Counted from the first letter of the stretch, positions 33,178-42,316 are shown. The stretch: 64,000 bases of DNA from Catelliglobosispora koreensis DSM 44566 (GCF_000379685.1 NZ_KB903249.1:228795-292794); one strand, 5' to 3'. Program-made: numbers and translations. The notes: generated from the sequence alone by a model not told the origin.

Positions 33178-33795
33178 CTAGACGCCGGGCGCGAAGTGCT
33201 TCAGCGCCACTTCGACGCCTCCTGCGACCTCCTCGGGCGCCGCGGTGCCCGAGGCAGCGACCGCCTCACCCCAGGCCCGCACGGAGCCGGCTGAGAACTC
33301 TTGCCGTTCCTGGGTGAGTTCTGCGGCGACCGGGTCTTCGGGGCTTTGCCCCCGGAGAAACTGCCCCAGCGCGAGGAGCCCGCCGTCCCAGCCCGGGCCG
33401 ACCCACAGGGCACCGGCACCGCTCTGGGCGATGCTGATCGGCACGGTGTGCTCGATTTCGAGCAGCGTCTCCTCGGCGGAGGTTTCCGTCAGCCGCACTT
33501 CGACGATGCTTGTCTCGCCGCCGTAGGTCATCTTCAGCAGATGTGGCTTGCCGCACTTGAGGATGTCGCCGCTGGCGTTGCCTTCGACTTGGAACGACCC
33601 GCCTTCGCGCAGGTCGCCGGACACTGGGGCGAACCAGCGCTTGATGCGCTCCGGCGTGGTGATGGCGTCCCAGACGTCTTCGGCGGTGGCGGGATAGGAC
33701 CGTCGCACCACGACGGTGACGCTCTCGCTGTCGCCTTCGCCGTGACGGCGGACGTCGCGGTGGATAGCGTTGATTTCGTTGATGAGGTCAATCAT
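33178..33795 (-). CDS. SRPBCC/AHSA1-family protein
   Basis: 205 residues with the START-like fold typical of Aha1-type ligand-binding proteins: VVVRRSYPATAEDVWDAITTPERI, then RWFAPVSGDLREGG. Function unknown, but ArsR-SRPBCC operons are very common in actinobacteria, and the two overlap here by 8 bases (33788-33795). Its expression is probably controlled by that ArsR protein. Confidence 0.85.
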   Translation of the reverse strand: MIDLINEINAIHRDVRRHGEGDSESVTVVVRRSYPATAEDVWDAITTPERIKRWFAPVSGDLREGGSFQVEGNASGDILKCGKPHLLKMTYGGETSIVEVRLTETSAEETLLEIEHTVPISIAQSGAGALWVGPGWDGGLLALGQFLRGQSPEDPVAAELTQERQEFSAGSVRAWGEAVAASGTAAPEEVAGGVEVALKHFAPGV

Positions 33796-34144
33796 TTTGG
33801 GGCTTCTCTTCCTCTCTAAGCCGGCGTTCGCGCTTGCCCCGGGCGATCTCTGTGCTCAGCGCGTCGAAGCGCTGGTTCCAGAACCGCCGGAACTGGTTTA
33901 GCCAGGCGTCGATTTCCTCCAGTGCGTCAGCGCGCACCGCGTAAAGCCGGCGGGTGCCTTGCGCACGGACACTCGCGAAGCCGTTGTCGCGCAACACTTT
34001 CAGATGCTGTGACACGGCAGGCTGCGAGATGCCGAACTCCTGTTGGACGACCTCTGAGACAGCACCTGAACTGAGCTCGCCACCAGCGAGCAGCTCGAGG
34101 ATTCTGCGCCGGACAGGGTCGCCGAGCACATCAAAGGCGTGCAT
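33788..34144 (-). CDS. ArsR-family transcriptional regulator
   Basis: 118-residue winged-helix protein: DPVRRRILELLAGGELSSGA, recognition helix QPAVSQHLKVLRDNGF, wing RAQGTRRLYAV. No metal-binding Cys pair of the ELCVCDL type, so it is probably not a metal sensor. Likely autoregulates the ArsR-SRPBCC pair; the AT-rich 40 bases upstream are the probable promoter. Confidence 0.87.
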   Translation of the reverse strand: MHAFDVLGDPVRRRILELLAGGELSSGAVSEVVQQEFGISQPAVSQHLKVLRDNGFASVRAQGTRRLYAVRADALEEIDAWLNQFRRFWNQRFDALSTEIARGKRERRLREEEKPQND

Positions 34145-34182
34145 ATGCCCACTATTTCAGTCACAACCTATATAAGTCAAGA

Positions 34183-34924
34183 CTAAAGTTCGAGTGAAAG
34201 CCCAGCTTTAGCCGCGCTCAGGGGGCCGTCGAAAGCCTCGGCTGCCGCCGCGAGAGGCAGCGCCGGGTCGGTGCCGGGCCAAAAGTGGGTCAGCATAAGG
34301 CTTCTCGCCCGCGCTGCCGTGGCCTGGCGGCCCGCTGTGTACGCGTCGGTGAGATAAGCGCGCGAATCTTCCGGCACGTCGCGCGCGTAAGTCGCCTCAG
34401 CGATGAGGAGATCCGCGTCACATGCCAGCCGGGCGACTTCGGGAGAGGGCCCACTGTCGCCGGTATAGGCAAGGACCGCGTTACCAGCGGTGAGACGCAA
34501 ACCCGCATTTGGTACCCCAATGTGGCAGCAACGCCGTCTCCGCCTTGAAGGGGCCGATCTCGAACTTTCCGTTGCCGGGGACTTCCCGCAGATCAAGGGC
34601 GGCGTCCAGCATCCGCTGCCCGTCCAGGGAGAGCACCGCGTTCAGAGCGCCTGGAAGGGCGTAAACCGGCAGGGCAGTGGGCTGCTGCGAACCCAAGAAC
34701 CGCGCCCTGAGCAGGGGGTTCAAGTCAGCGCAGTGGTCGGGGTGGCCGTGGCTGATGAAGACTGCGTCGAGACGGTCAGCTGTCGTTAGCTCGAACAGCC
34801 GTGGAACGGTCGCATAGCCTAAGTCGATGGCGAGCTGAAACCCTTGGTGCTCAAGCAGAAACCCGCTGCAGGCGGAGCCTGCCTCTGGCCACGCCCCGCA
34901 GGCGCCGAGAACCGTCAGCCGCAC
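34183..34924 (-). pseudogene. MBL-fold metallo-hydrolase (RNase Z-like) interrupted by a frameshift
   Basis: Two adjacent frames together make one ~246-residue metallo-beta-lactamase-fold protein. The upstream part begins at GTG 34924 (VRLTVLGACGAWPEAGS) and contains SHGHPDH. It is in frame to ETALLPH near 34530; the continuation IGVPNAGLRL...LAYTGDSG, ADLLIAEATY and LTHFWPG lies in another frame to 34183. The total of 742 bases leaves one base over, so a +1 (or -2) shift lies around 34520-34535. This may be a real pseudogene or a sequencing error; all catalytic blocks are intact. Confidence 0.7.
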
Positions 34925-34988
34925 GCCGCCATGGTAGCCATACCCGCGGTACGCTGTGCTCGCCGGACCGCCGATGACAGGAGGATGG

Positions 34989-35828
34989 ATGGCCGCGCCG
35001 CGGGCATACCATGCGCTCATGCACGGCGACCACGTTTGCCGGCCTGTCAGCGATTCCGGCCTTCGCCGTGTCATGGCTGTCGACTTCGCACAGCAAGGAC
35101 TCTGGGCCAATGACCGGATCCTGTTTCTCACCGACGACCCGGGTCCCAGCGCCTTACGCGAGTTGCTCATTGTCGCGGTGCCCGCGGCGGAGAAGGCTAT
35201 CAGCCAAGGGCAAATAGTCATTCAGGCGGCGCGCGATGTCTATTTGCGGCAGGGCGCGGGCTTCGATCCACAAGCGACACTTGACACCCTGATCGCGGCG
35301 ATCGAGGGCGCCGTCGCCGATGGCTACCAAGGCCTGCGCATCGACGGCGACCTCACCTGGCTTGACGGGACGGGCCCAGACATCGGCGCTTTGAGCGAAT
35401 ATGAGCTGGGCGGCAACATGCCCGTGCTCACGATGCCGGTGCTCGGCATGTGCCACTACAACCCGAGTGTGTTCGAGGCGGGCCACTGGGCGCGGATCGA
35501 GTCGGCGCACCCGGGGCACTATCCGGATGGTGGCGCGCTCACGGGAATCCGGGCGATCTGGCGCGACCCGGGAGTGCTCACGCTGACCGGCACGGCTGAC
35601 CTCGCCAACGCGGCGGCCTTCGCCAGCCTGCTGCGGGCGGTGCCACAGCGGCAATCGCTCGTGGTCGACGGCAGTCAGCTTGAGTTCGCTGACGCCCACG
35701 CGATGGGACGCCTGCTAGCGCTCAGCTCCCGCCAGCCCACGACGCTGCGTGTCCCCGGAGCGATCGCCAACTACCTCAATCTCCTTGGTGCCGCGAGCCT
35801 TCCGGCGCTCACGCTCGAAACCTGCTGA
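34989..35828 (+). CDS. MEDS-domain sensor with C-terminal STAS domain
   Basis: About 279 residues. The ATG at 34989 follows AGGAGG. Residues ~1-165 look like an MEDS (DcmR-type sensory) domain (HALMHGDHVCRPV; FLTDDPG; RIDGDLTWL). The last ~90 residues are a STAS-like domain (GVLTLTGTADLANAAAF; LVVDGSQLEFADAHAMG), with Ala-His where anti-anti-sigma factors have the phosphorylated Ser. Proteins of this type take part in sigma-factor partner switching in actinomycetes. It converges on another STAS gene. Confidence 0.72.
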   Translation: MAAPRAYHALMHGDHVCRPVSDSGLRRVMAVDFAQQGLWANDRILFLTDDPGPSALRELLIVAVPAAEKAISQGQIVIQAARDVYLRQGAGFDPQATLDTLIAAIEGAVADGYQGLRIDGDLTWLDGTGPDIGALSEYELGGNMPVLTMPVLGMCHYNPSVFEAGHWARIESAHPGHYPDGGALTGIRAIWRDPGVLTLTGTADLANAAAFASLLRAVPQRQSLVVDGSQLEFADAHAMGRLLALSSRQPTTLRVPGAIANYLNLLGAASLPALTLETC

Positions 35829-35892
35829 TCCCTTGCAGCCCGGCCTTCGAAGCCCACGTGACCGTGCGAGCAGGCCGGACACGGGTGTCCGG

Positions 35893-36339
35893 TTAGGACG
35901 GCGAGCCGATGGGGTCAGCCAGTTCCGTGCGCTGACCGGGAACTTCACGGTCAGCCCAGCCTCGCGGCAGGATGCGCAGCTCCGCGATCGCTTTGGCTGC
36001 CGTCTGGGGTTCAGCGGCGGGATCGTTGGCTTTGGCGATCATCAGGTCCAGCAGGCCGACGACCTCAAGGAGCGTGCGCACGACCGGATGTGGCCGCAGC
36101 ACGCGCATCGTGATGCCCTTGGCCGAGGCCGCGTTGTGTGAGGCGACGAGCACGGCGATGCCGGTCGAGTCGAGGAACGTGACGTCGGCCAGGTCGATGT
36201 CGATCCACGTCAGGCCCGGCTGGCTGATAGCGGCGTCAACAGCGTCACGCAAGAGCGGGGCTGTGTTCAGATCAACCTCACCGCTTGGCTTCACCAAGGC
36301 GAGCTCTTGCCGGAAATCTATGGCGCACGACAGGCTCAT
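35893..36339 (-). CDS. STAS-domain anti-anti-sigma factor
   Basis: 148 residues. SpoIIAA-like STAS fold: ALVKPSGEVDLNTAPLLRDAV and the phosphorylation loop DVTFLDSTGIAVLV with the expected Ser. It would bind an anti-sigma kinase to free a sigma factor, with activity switched by Ser phosphorylation. C-terminal ~35 residues are an extra tail. No anti-sigma kinase gene is adjacent. Confidence 0.85.
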   Translation of the reverse strand: MSLSCAIDFRQELALVKPSGEVDLNTAPLLRDAVDAAISQPGLTWIDIDLADVTFLDSTGIAVLVASHNAASAKGITMRVLRPHPVVRTLLEVVGLLDLMIAKANDPAAEPQTAAKAIAELRILPRGWADREVPGQRTELADPIGSPS

Positions 36340-36408
36340 GCTCGCCTCCCCCTGGTCTCGATCACGTTAATGCGGCCATCAATGTAGAACGACTCAACAG
36401 CGTTCGCG

Positions 36409-37878
36409 TTACTCAGTTTGATCTACCTGCTTGAGAGGGTGAAGCGCGGGTCCCTGCAAGACTTCGCCATCGATGCCAAAGCGCGAGCCATGGCAAGGGC
36501 ACTCCCACGTGCGCTCGACATCGTTGAAGCCCACGACACAGCCCATGTGGGTGCACGTCGCGGAGACAAGATGGACCGTTCCGTCGTCGTCGCGGAAGGC
36601 GGCACACTTGGTGCCGTTGTGCCGCAAGATGGCCGCGGTGCCGGGAGCCAGCTCCGAAACGGCAGGCACCGGGGAAGAGTGCAACCGGTCGCCGACGTAA
36701 TGCCCAGCCACCGCCGCAGTGGTTTTGAGGAGGCGGCCGACTTCCCGGGTTGGGTGGAACCGTTGCGGGTCATACAGACTCGCCCACGGCTGCGGTTCGC
36801 CGGTGATCGCGCCAGCGAGCAGTTTTCCAGACATGACACCGTTGGTCATGCCCCAGCCGCCGAATCCCGTTGCCACCCAAAGATGGTCAGACAGCCTTCC
36901 CGTGAACGGAAGCCGGTCGGTGGTTTGAGGATCCTGCGCCGCCCAGCGGAACGCGATGTCCTTGACCCGGAAGCGATCCTGGGCCCATGTCGTGAGCGCG
37001 TCGAGGCGCTCTCGCGTTCCGGCAGTGCCCGGCGCGAAGTGCTCACCCGTGACGATGAGGAGGCGATGGTCAGCGTCATAAGGAGCGGTGCGCACGGAAC
37101 GGGTGTTGTTTTCGGGAGTGATGTACATGCCCTGTGGATCGTCCGCATTGGCGATCACACCGGCGACGACGAACTCGCGGTGCGGGACGAGCCGCGGGAA
37201 AAGATTGGGGCGGTTGACAATGGGGTAGTTGGTGGCGATCACGACCTCGCCAGCGCTCACTGAGTACCCACTGATGGTTTTGGAAATGCTCTCCATGCGC
37301 GTGTTTTCGTAAATGGTGCCACCGGCTTTGACAATCGCGTCGGCGAGGCCGAGCAGATAGCGCCGCGGGTGAAACTGCGCCTGGTTGTCGACTCTGACCG
37401 CTCCGGCGACCGGGAACGGTAATCCTGTGGTGGTAACGAATTGCGCGTCCAGTCCCGCCGCGGCGGCCGCTTCGGCCTCCTTGCGCACGGCGTCGAGATG
37501 TTCGCCGGTCTCGGTGTAGGTGAACGCGGGCACGCGCTCGAAATCGCAGTCGATGCCGAGCTGAAGTGCTGTCGTGGCAACGTGTTCGATCGCGTCCCAC
37601 TGCGCGGTGGCGTGCAGTCTGGCGTCTGCCGGGCCGAGTCCTGAATACAGCAGGCTATGCAGAGCGGTCAGTTTAGCGGTGGTGTAACCGGTGACCCCGG
37701 CGGCGATGCGGTCCGCTTCGAGGACCGTCACCTGAACTCCGGCGCGGGCCAGCTCCCAAGCGGTGCACAAGCCCGCGATCCCGCCGCCGATGATCGCGAC
37801 ATCAGTACTCAGATCGCGTTCCAGGGTAGGAAAGGAGCGAGCGGGCGCCGTGTGCATCCAGTAGGACTCCGACAGCAT
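36409..37878 (-). CDS. FAD-dependent oxidoreductase with C-terminal Rieske domain
   Basis: 489 residues from the ATG at 37878, which has AGGGA upstream (18 bases longer is possible). The N-terminal DAO-type domain has the dinucleotide motif VAIIGGGIAGLCTAWELA; GFGGWGMTNG lies near the FAD site. The last ~90 residues are a Rieske [2Fe-2S] domain: CTHMGC and CPCHGSRF, each giving Cys and His. Such fusions (YhfW-like) probably oxidise an amine or amino acid and pass electrons through the cluster. Substrate unknown. Confidence 0.87.
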   Translation of the reverse strand: MLSESYWMHTAPARSFPTLERDLSTDVAIIGGGIAGLCTAWELARAGVQVTVLEADRIAAGVTGYTTAKLTALHSLLYSGLGPADARLHATAQWDAIEHVATTALQLGIDCDFERVPAFTYTETGEHLDAVRKEAEAAAAAGLDAQFVTTTGLPFPVAGAVRVDNQAQFHPRRYLLGLADAIVKAGGTIYENTRMESISKTISGYSVSAGEVVIATNYPIVNRPNLFPRLVPHREFVVAGVIANADDPQGMYITPENNTRSVRTAPYDADHRLLIVTGEHFAPGTAGTRERLDALTTWAQDRFRVKDIAFRWAAQDPQTTDRLPFTGRLSDHLWVATGFGGWGMTNGVMSGKLLAGAITGEPQPWASLYDPQRFHPTREVGRLLKTTAAVAGHYVGDRLHSSPVPAVSELAPGTAAILRHNGTKCAAFRDDDGTVHLVSATCTHMGCVVGFNDVERTWECPCHGSRFGIDGEVLQGPALHPLKQVDQTE

Positions 37879-37914
37879 TGTCCCTACATTCCCCACTTGG
37901 GCGCCCGCTACACC

Positions 37915-38571
37915 TCACTTCTTGGTCAGCACCCAGGACAGGCCGGAGCCGTCGGTGCGGGTGATGGTCAGGGTCGAACCACCGCACTTGTATTTGCCCT
38001 TGCCGAACAGAGGGTCAACGTCGATCGCGCCGCCGGTCTGAGCGGCCCCCGGGCCCATGTAGTCAGTAAGCGGGACCTTGTCGAACACACGGGTCTTGAG
38101 CGGAGCCGTGATGTCCACGGTCAGCTTGACCTTGCTGTAGTCGATTTTGCCCACCGGCTCCCACGGTCCTTCCAGGGACGTGGTGTCAGCCGTGCGAACC
38201 TGCCCGCTGGTCGTTCCGAAGTAGACGAACGAACCCGCGACGTTGGCCCCGGCTGCCGACGCCGTGAAGGTCGTGGCCTGCATCGCGGAGAAGTCCACTT
38301 CCACGATGCCGTTGGGGCCGATGATGACGAGCACGCCGCTTCCGCCGGACAGGCTCGCGCTAGCCGAGGGAGTGCCGCTGGCCGTCGTGCTCGCTTTGCC
38401 CGACGCCGATTGAGAAACCCAGCTGCCGACCGCGCAGGCCGCCATGGGCCCGCCGATGCCAACCGTGTTGCTGGGGCTCACACTGGGACTCGCGCTGGGC
38501 GACGTGCCGGCGTTCGGCCCGCAGCCGGCGAGCAACGCCGCTATGAGGGGTGCCACAATCGTTTTTCGCAT
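37915..38571 (-). CDS. Putative lipoprotein
   Basis: 218 residues. Signal with lipobox LLAGC (Cys17) followed by a Ser/Pro-rich linker (SPSASPSVSPSNT). The mature part has strand-rich sequence (GVLVIIGPNGIVEVDFSA; KLTVDITAPLKTRVFD) and resembles META/lipoprotein beta-domains of actinomycetes. No motif gives a function. Downstream in the same direction lies the Rieske-FAD gene, 36 bases away. Confidence 0.6.
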   Translation of the reverse strand: MRKTIVAPLIAALLAGCGPNAGTSPSASPSVSPSNTVGIGGPMAACAVGSWVSQSASGKASTTASGTPSASASLSGGSGVLVIIGPNGIVEVDFSAMQATTFTASAAGANVAGSFVYFGTTSGQVRTADTTSLEGPWEPVGKIDYSKVKLTVDITAPLKTRVFDKVPLTDYMGPGAAQTGGAIDVDPLFGKGKYKCGGSTLTITRTDGSGLSWVLTKK

Positions 38572-38614
38572 AGATAGACAGCTACCCCAGCACCTGTTAG
38601 CGAAACATGCGCCG

Positions 38615-39394
38615 CTAGGCGCCAGGGTCCAGTTCGTACACCCGGCGCGTCGCTGCGGTCAGGGCGCGCTGAGCGAAACGAAGCGCGTGCCGTGCCTGGT
38701 TGAGCTCCTCAGCGAGGGCGGCCCGGCGTTGCCGAAGCTCATGGAGTTCATCGTCTGCTTCAGACAGTGCCTGCGTTGCCTGCACCTCAGCGTCTTCCGC
38801 ACGCCGCAGCTCGGCTTGAGCCGCGTCCTGGGACTGCTTGGCTTCGGCTAGCTCCGCTTCATGTTCGCGCCGGGCGCTGTCGGCCGCCTTGGGCTTCGTC
38901 CGCGGTTCACGGTCAGCGCTGTCGTCCTCGTCGGGCCCTGCCGCCAGGCCGAAGCCGTCGTAGGCGACCGTCTTGGTTAGACGTCCTGACTGGACGGTCT
39001 TGGCGACATCCTCGTCGGCGAGCGCGGCGTTCAGCGTCGCCTCGATCTCGAACAGCGGCAGGCTGGCCTTGCCCGCGAGCTTCTGCGCCTCGCTGACCAG
39101 GGATGAGACGAGTGTGCGGCGCTCCTGGGCAAGTTTGCGTAACTCCGCACCTTGCAGCTCACGCTGGGCGTCACGCAGCTTGCGGGACAGGTCGGCCAGC
39201 TGCTTGATCAGGGCGGGCTTGTTGATGGCGAGCAGGTTGACCGCCCAGGCTCCCATCGTTGGCTTGCGTAGTTTGCCGAGGTCAGCGGCTGCTTTGACGT
39301 CACCGCGGGCCTTCGCCTCGGCCACGGCGGCTGTCCGGGCCTCGGTGAACTGGGCCGGGTCGACGCCGTAAAGCCGGCGGGTGATCTCATCCAC
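38615..39394 (-). CDS. Coiled-coil hypothetical protein
   Basis: 259 residues. Residues ~60-110 and ~165-245 are Ala/Glu/Arg/Gln-rich and predicted long coiled coils (ARREHEAELAEAKQSQDAAQ; ELRQRRAALAEELNQARHAL). The N-terminal block LYGVDPAQFTEARTAAVAEA with GAWAVNLLA recurs in actinobacterial proteins of unknown function. No signal peptide or membrane segment. Possibly cytoskeletal or chromosome-associated; not determined. Confidence 0.6.
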   Translation of the reverse strand: MDEITRRLYGVDPAQFTEARTAAVAEAKARGDVKAAADLGKLRKPTMGAWAVNLLAINKPALIKQLADLSRKLRDAQRELQGAELRKLAQERRTLVSSLVSEAQKLAGKASLPLFEIEATLNAALADEDVAKTVQSGRLTKTVAYDGFGLAAGPDEDDSADREPRTKPKAADSARREHEAELAEAKQSQDAAQAELRRAEDAEVQATQALSEADDELHELRQRRAALAEELNQARHALRFAQRALTAATRRVYELDPGA

Positions 39395-39450
39395 CAGACC
39401 ATTGTGCTGCGGTTTGACGCTCTGTCACACCGGGTCTCTATTTTGTACCC

Positions 39451-39984
39451 ATGTTCTTTTCCTGCCCGTTGTGCACGGGTGGCTCACGCGACGAGATCGC
39501 CGGACAGGTCGCCGAGCATGGGTGGCACCTGACGGCCGTGCTGCCCAGCAACGGCCGGCCTGGCTGGGCTTACTCGGTGGGCCTCTGGCACACGTTCCGC
39601 CACCCGGAAGTCGCGATCTTTGGATTGCCGCCGGGACGCAACGGGCTGGTCAACGTGGCCGCCGAGGTGGTCCGTGAGGGACGCCAGCTCACGCCCGGTG
39701 GGGTGCTTTCTGAGGTCCTTATTGGTTACCCAATGAGTCTGCGATTAGCCGATCCGGCCTGGAGTGAGCTGTTTCCAGGGCTGGCGGAGTTCTATTCCGC
39801 CAGCCCGGTCCCTGTCGTCCAGCTGGTGTGGCCCGACCAGGATGGCCGCTTCCCGTGGGACAGGGGTTTCGACGAGTGCTTCCGGGAAAGCCAGCCGCTG
39901 CTGTGGCTCGCCGCTGACGATCACCCACCCGGCGAGTGGCTGCGGGTGCTGCGGTCAGCGCAGGCTAGCCAACGGCAACGATGA
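39451..39984 (+). CDS. DUF4262 family protein
   Basis: 177 residues, matching DUF4262: AEHGWHLTAVLP, PGWAYSVGLWHTFRHPEVAIFG, then VQLVWPDQDGRFPWDRGFD. An N-terminal CPLC pair may bind metal. Function unknown. Its 3' end overlaps the convergent P450 gene by 20 bases. Confidence 0.8.
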   Translation: MFFSCPLCTGGSRDEIAGQVAEHGWHLTAVLPSNGRPGWAYSVGLWHTFRHPEVAIFGLPPGRNGLVNVAAEVVREGRQLTPGGVLSEVLIGYPMSLRLADPAWSELFPGLAEFYSASPVPVVQLVWPDQDGRFPWDRGFDECFRESQPLLWLAADDHPPGEWLRVLRSAQASQRQR

Positions 39985-41110
39985 GGCCCCGCAGTTCATA
40001 GCCGGAGATCTCTTCTTTGATGGAAACCCTTGGCTCGCTTACCATCCGGAGCCCGTCCAGCGCGAAGAGCTTGGTGAGGAAGATGTCCGCCTCGCGGATC
40101 GCGATGTGGGCACCGGGGCACTTGTGCGGGCCGTCGCCAAAGGAGAGTCCTTCGTTCACCGGGCGGGCCGGGCAGACGGTCAGCGGATCGTCCCCGGCGG
40201 CGGCGGGATCGACGTTGGCGACACTGACCGCGATGTCAACCAGTTCCCCAGCCGGGATCCTCACCTCACCGACTGTCAAGTCGGCTGTGGTGCGGCGCTT
40301 GAGATTGCCGACGACCGGTTCGAGGCGCAGCAGCTCGTGCAAGATGGCGAAACGGTCCGCCTCTTCGGCTTTGGTGTAGCGCTCACGCAGCTCGCCGTCG
40401 GTGAACAGGTGCCAGGCCACCACGTTGATGAACTCCCGCGTCGTGATCATGCCGGCAGCGGCGAAAGTCAGGCACTCGCCGAGGATCTCACTGTTCGTGC
40501 AGCCTTCATTGATCAGGTGTGAGATCAGATCGTCACGCCGCTCACGCCGTCTCGTGCGCACAGCCGGGCGGACGTCTCCTAAGTAGACAGACAACCACGA
40601 GAAGTTCTGGCGGAAGAACCAGTACAAGCCGCTGGGGCTGATGAATCCGGGCTTGCCGAACTTCTCCGGGAAGAAGCGCTCCAGCCGCTTGTCGGTGCCA
40701 GGCTTGCTATCCGTGAGACCGATGACCGCCTTAGCCACGTCAACGGCGACACGGAAGCTGAGTTCGGAAAGGTGTGCTTGGCCATCGCGGATCAGGCTGG
40801 CGATCTCGCGATCGGTGATGCTGTGCATCAAGGCCCGGTAATGTTCGTCCACTCGCCGCGGCGTGAAATAGCGTGCCGTCTGTTTGCGGTGCTCACGGTG
40901 CTCCGGCCCATCGCGGTAGAGCACCGGGCGGCGGATCTTCGCGGGAAGCTTCTCGACCGACTCGATCCCTAGCCCCGCCTGGCGCGTGTCCGTGCTGCGC
41001 AGCACCGCGCGCGCGGCGTCGTAATCCTTGACGTGCCAAACCCCGTCAGCGTCCCGTTGCACCGGGCAGACGGCGGTCTCGCCCCTGCTGATCTTGCGAG
41101 CGTTCGCCAT
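39965..41110 (-). CDS. Cytochrome P450
   Basis: 381 residues, short for a soluble bacterial P450 (usually ~400). The heme loop LSFGDGPHKCPGAH contains the thiolate Cys; the ExxR motif is ELLR; DGPEHREHRK matches helix C. The I-helix reads AAAGMITTRE: the acid before the conserved Thr is Ile, which alters the usual proton-delivery pair. Substrate unknown; no ferredoxin or reductase gene is adjacent. Three bases downstream of a DUF6300-like gene in the same direction, so probably co-transcribed with it. Confidence 0.9.
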   Translation of the reverse strand: MANARKISRGETAVCPVQRDADGVWHVKDYDAARAVLRSTDTRQAGLGIESVEKLPAKIRRPVLYRDGPEHREHRKQTARYFTPRRVDEHYRALMHSITDREIASLIRDGQAHLSELSFRVAVDVAKAVIGLTDSKPGTDKRLERFFPEKFGKPGFISPSGLYWFFRQNFSWLSVYLGDVRPAVRTRRRERRDDLISHLINEGCTNSEILGECLTFAAAGMITTREFINVVAWHLFTDGELRERYTKAEEADRFAILHELLRLEPVVGNLKRRTTADLTVGEVRIPAGELVDIAVSVANVDPAAAGDDPLTVCPARPVNEGLSFGDGPHKCPGAHIAIREADIFLTKLFALDGLRMVSEPRVSIKEEISGYELRGLIVAVG

Positions 41111-41113
41111 CCG

Positions 41114-41413
41114 CTATTTGTAGCGTGCCCACCAGGCTTCCGCCTCCGCTGCAAGGTCGGACTTAGGCTCGGCCGGGACCCGGCTCATGGACGCGAGCCA
41201 CTGTCCTAACAGGTCAGACACATAGGCCGCGTCCTGCGGGAGCACCGACGTGTGAGCGCTGAAATAGGCCAGCAATTTCCCCGCGGCCGGGGATGCCGCA
41301 TCGCACTCGGGGCACAGCGGCACGCTTCGCTCGCCGATAGTGGCGGTCAGCCGTGGCTTGCCCGAGCACCGGGGACAAGGCTCTCCACCGGCCCGGACCT
41401 CGACTTTGTTCAC
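41114..41413 (-). CDS. DUF6300-like small zinc-ribbon protein
   Basis: 99 residues. Two Cys pairs, CPRCSG and LCPECDA, form a probable zinc ribbon; the rest is helical (DAAYVSDLLGQWLASM). Resembles DUF6300 proteins, which are restricted to actinomycetes and have no known function. It precedes the P450 gene with a 3-base gap, hinting at a functional link. Confidence 0.65.
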   Translation of the reverse strand: MNKVEVRAGGEPCPRCSGKPRLTATIGERSVPLCPECDAASPAAGKLLAYFSAHTSVLPQDAAYVSDLLGQWLASMSRVPAEPKSDLAAEAEAWWARYK

Positions 41414-41493
41414 CGGGAGACCTTATCGTGCCGCTACCAGGCCGTCGCTGACGCCTCTATGTTTCTGGCGGGTAACCGTGTCATCATGACCGC

Positions 41494-42246
41494 ATGAGGC
41501 AGGGTGTGGATGTTTCGCCGTTCTCGCATGACGGCTCCAGCAGCGTCGGGGTGCTGGTGTGCCACGGGTTCACCGGGTCGCCACACAGCATGCGGCCCTG
41601 GGCGAAACACCTTGCGGCGCAAGGCTGGACGGTCAGTTTGCCGCTCCTGCCGGGGCACGGAACGCACTGGAGCGACGCCAATAAGACCACGTGGCGCGAC
41701 TGGTATGGCACGATCGAAGCCGCCTTCACCGACCTAAAAGCCAAGTGCGACAAGGTTTTCGTGGTCGGCCTGTCCATGGGCGGCACGCTGGCGCTGCGCC
41801 TTGCCGAGACGCAGGGCCCGCTCGTGTCCGGCCTCGTGCTCGTCAACCCGGCCGTCATCATGATCCGCTGGGACACCAAGCTGCTGCCGGTGCTGGGAAA
41901 GGTGCTGCGCTCCGCGCCCGCGCTGGGCAACGACATCGCGCTGCAAGGTGTCGACGAGGGAGCCTACGACCGCACACCGGTGCGGGCCGCCGCCTCGCTG
42001 CGCCAGTTCCAAACGTTGGTACGCAAGGAGTTGCCCGCTATCACCCAGCCGGTGCTGCTCTACCACTCCCTCAACGACCACGTGGTCGAGCCGGTCAACA
42101 GCGAGATCATCCTGCAGCAGATCGGGTCGGCCAGCAAGACCGAGATCGTTTTGCAGGACAGCTATCACGTGGCCACGATGGACCATGACGCACAACGCAT
42201 CTTCGACGGCAGTGTCGAGTTCATCAACAAGTTGTCGGCCGACTGA
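41494..42246 (+). CDS. Carboxylesterase/monoacylglycerol lipase-like alpha/beta hydrolase
   Basis: 250 residues. VLVCHGFTGSPHSM (oxyanion), nucleophile elbow GLSMGG, acid Asp in YHSLNDHVV and catalytic His in DSYHVATMDHD. This pattern matches Est30/bacterial monoglyceride lipases, which hydrolyse short- to medium-chain esters in the cytosol. GLPGHGT-type lid start (LPLLPGHGTHW). Monocistronic. Confidence 0.87.
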   Translation: MRQGVDVSPFSHDGSSSVGVLVCHGFTGSPHSMRPWAKHLAAQGWTVSLPLLPGHGTHWSDANKTTWRDWYGTIEAAFTDLKAKCDKVFVVGLSMGGTLALRLAETQGPLVSGLVLVNPAVIMIRWDTKLLPVLGKVLRSAPALGNDIALQGVDEGAYDRTPVRAAASLRQFQTLVRKELPAITQPVLLYHSLNDHVVEPVNSEIILQQIGSASKTEIVLQDSYHVATMDHDAQRIFDGSVEFINKLSAD

Positions 42247-42316
42247 GATTCATCTATATTGATCCTCCAATACCACTGGGTGCGGGTGGTCAGTCCCTGA
42301 CCCATGTGGAGGATCC
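42247..42316 (+). promoter_or_regulatory. Protease leader with inverted repeat masking the ribosome-binding site
   Basis: GATCCTCCA at 42261-42269 is perfectly complementary to TGGAGGATC at 42307-42315, which holds the GGAGG site directly before the GTG start. Two further short repeats lie inside (GGTCAG/CTGACC around a TCC loop; ACCAC/GTGGT) and cannot all form at once. Could be an RNA switch or an operator; the transcription start is unknown. Confidence 0.4.
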
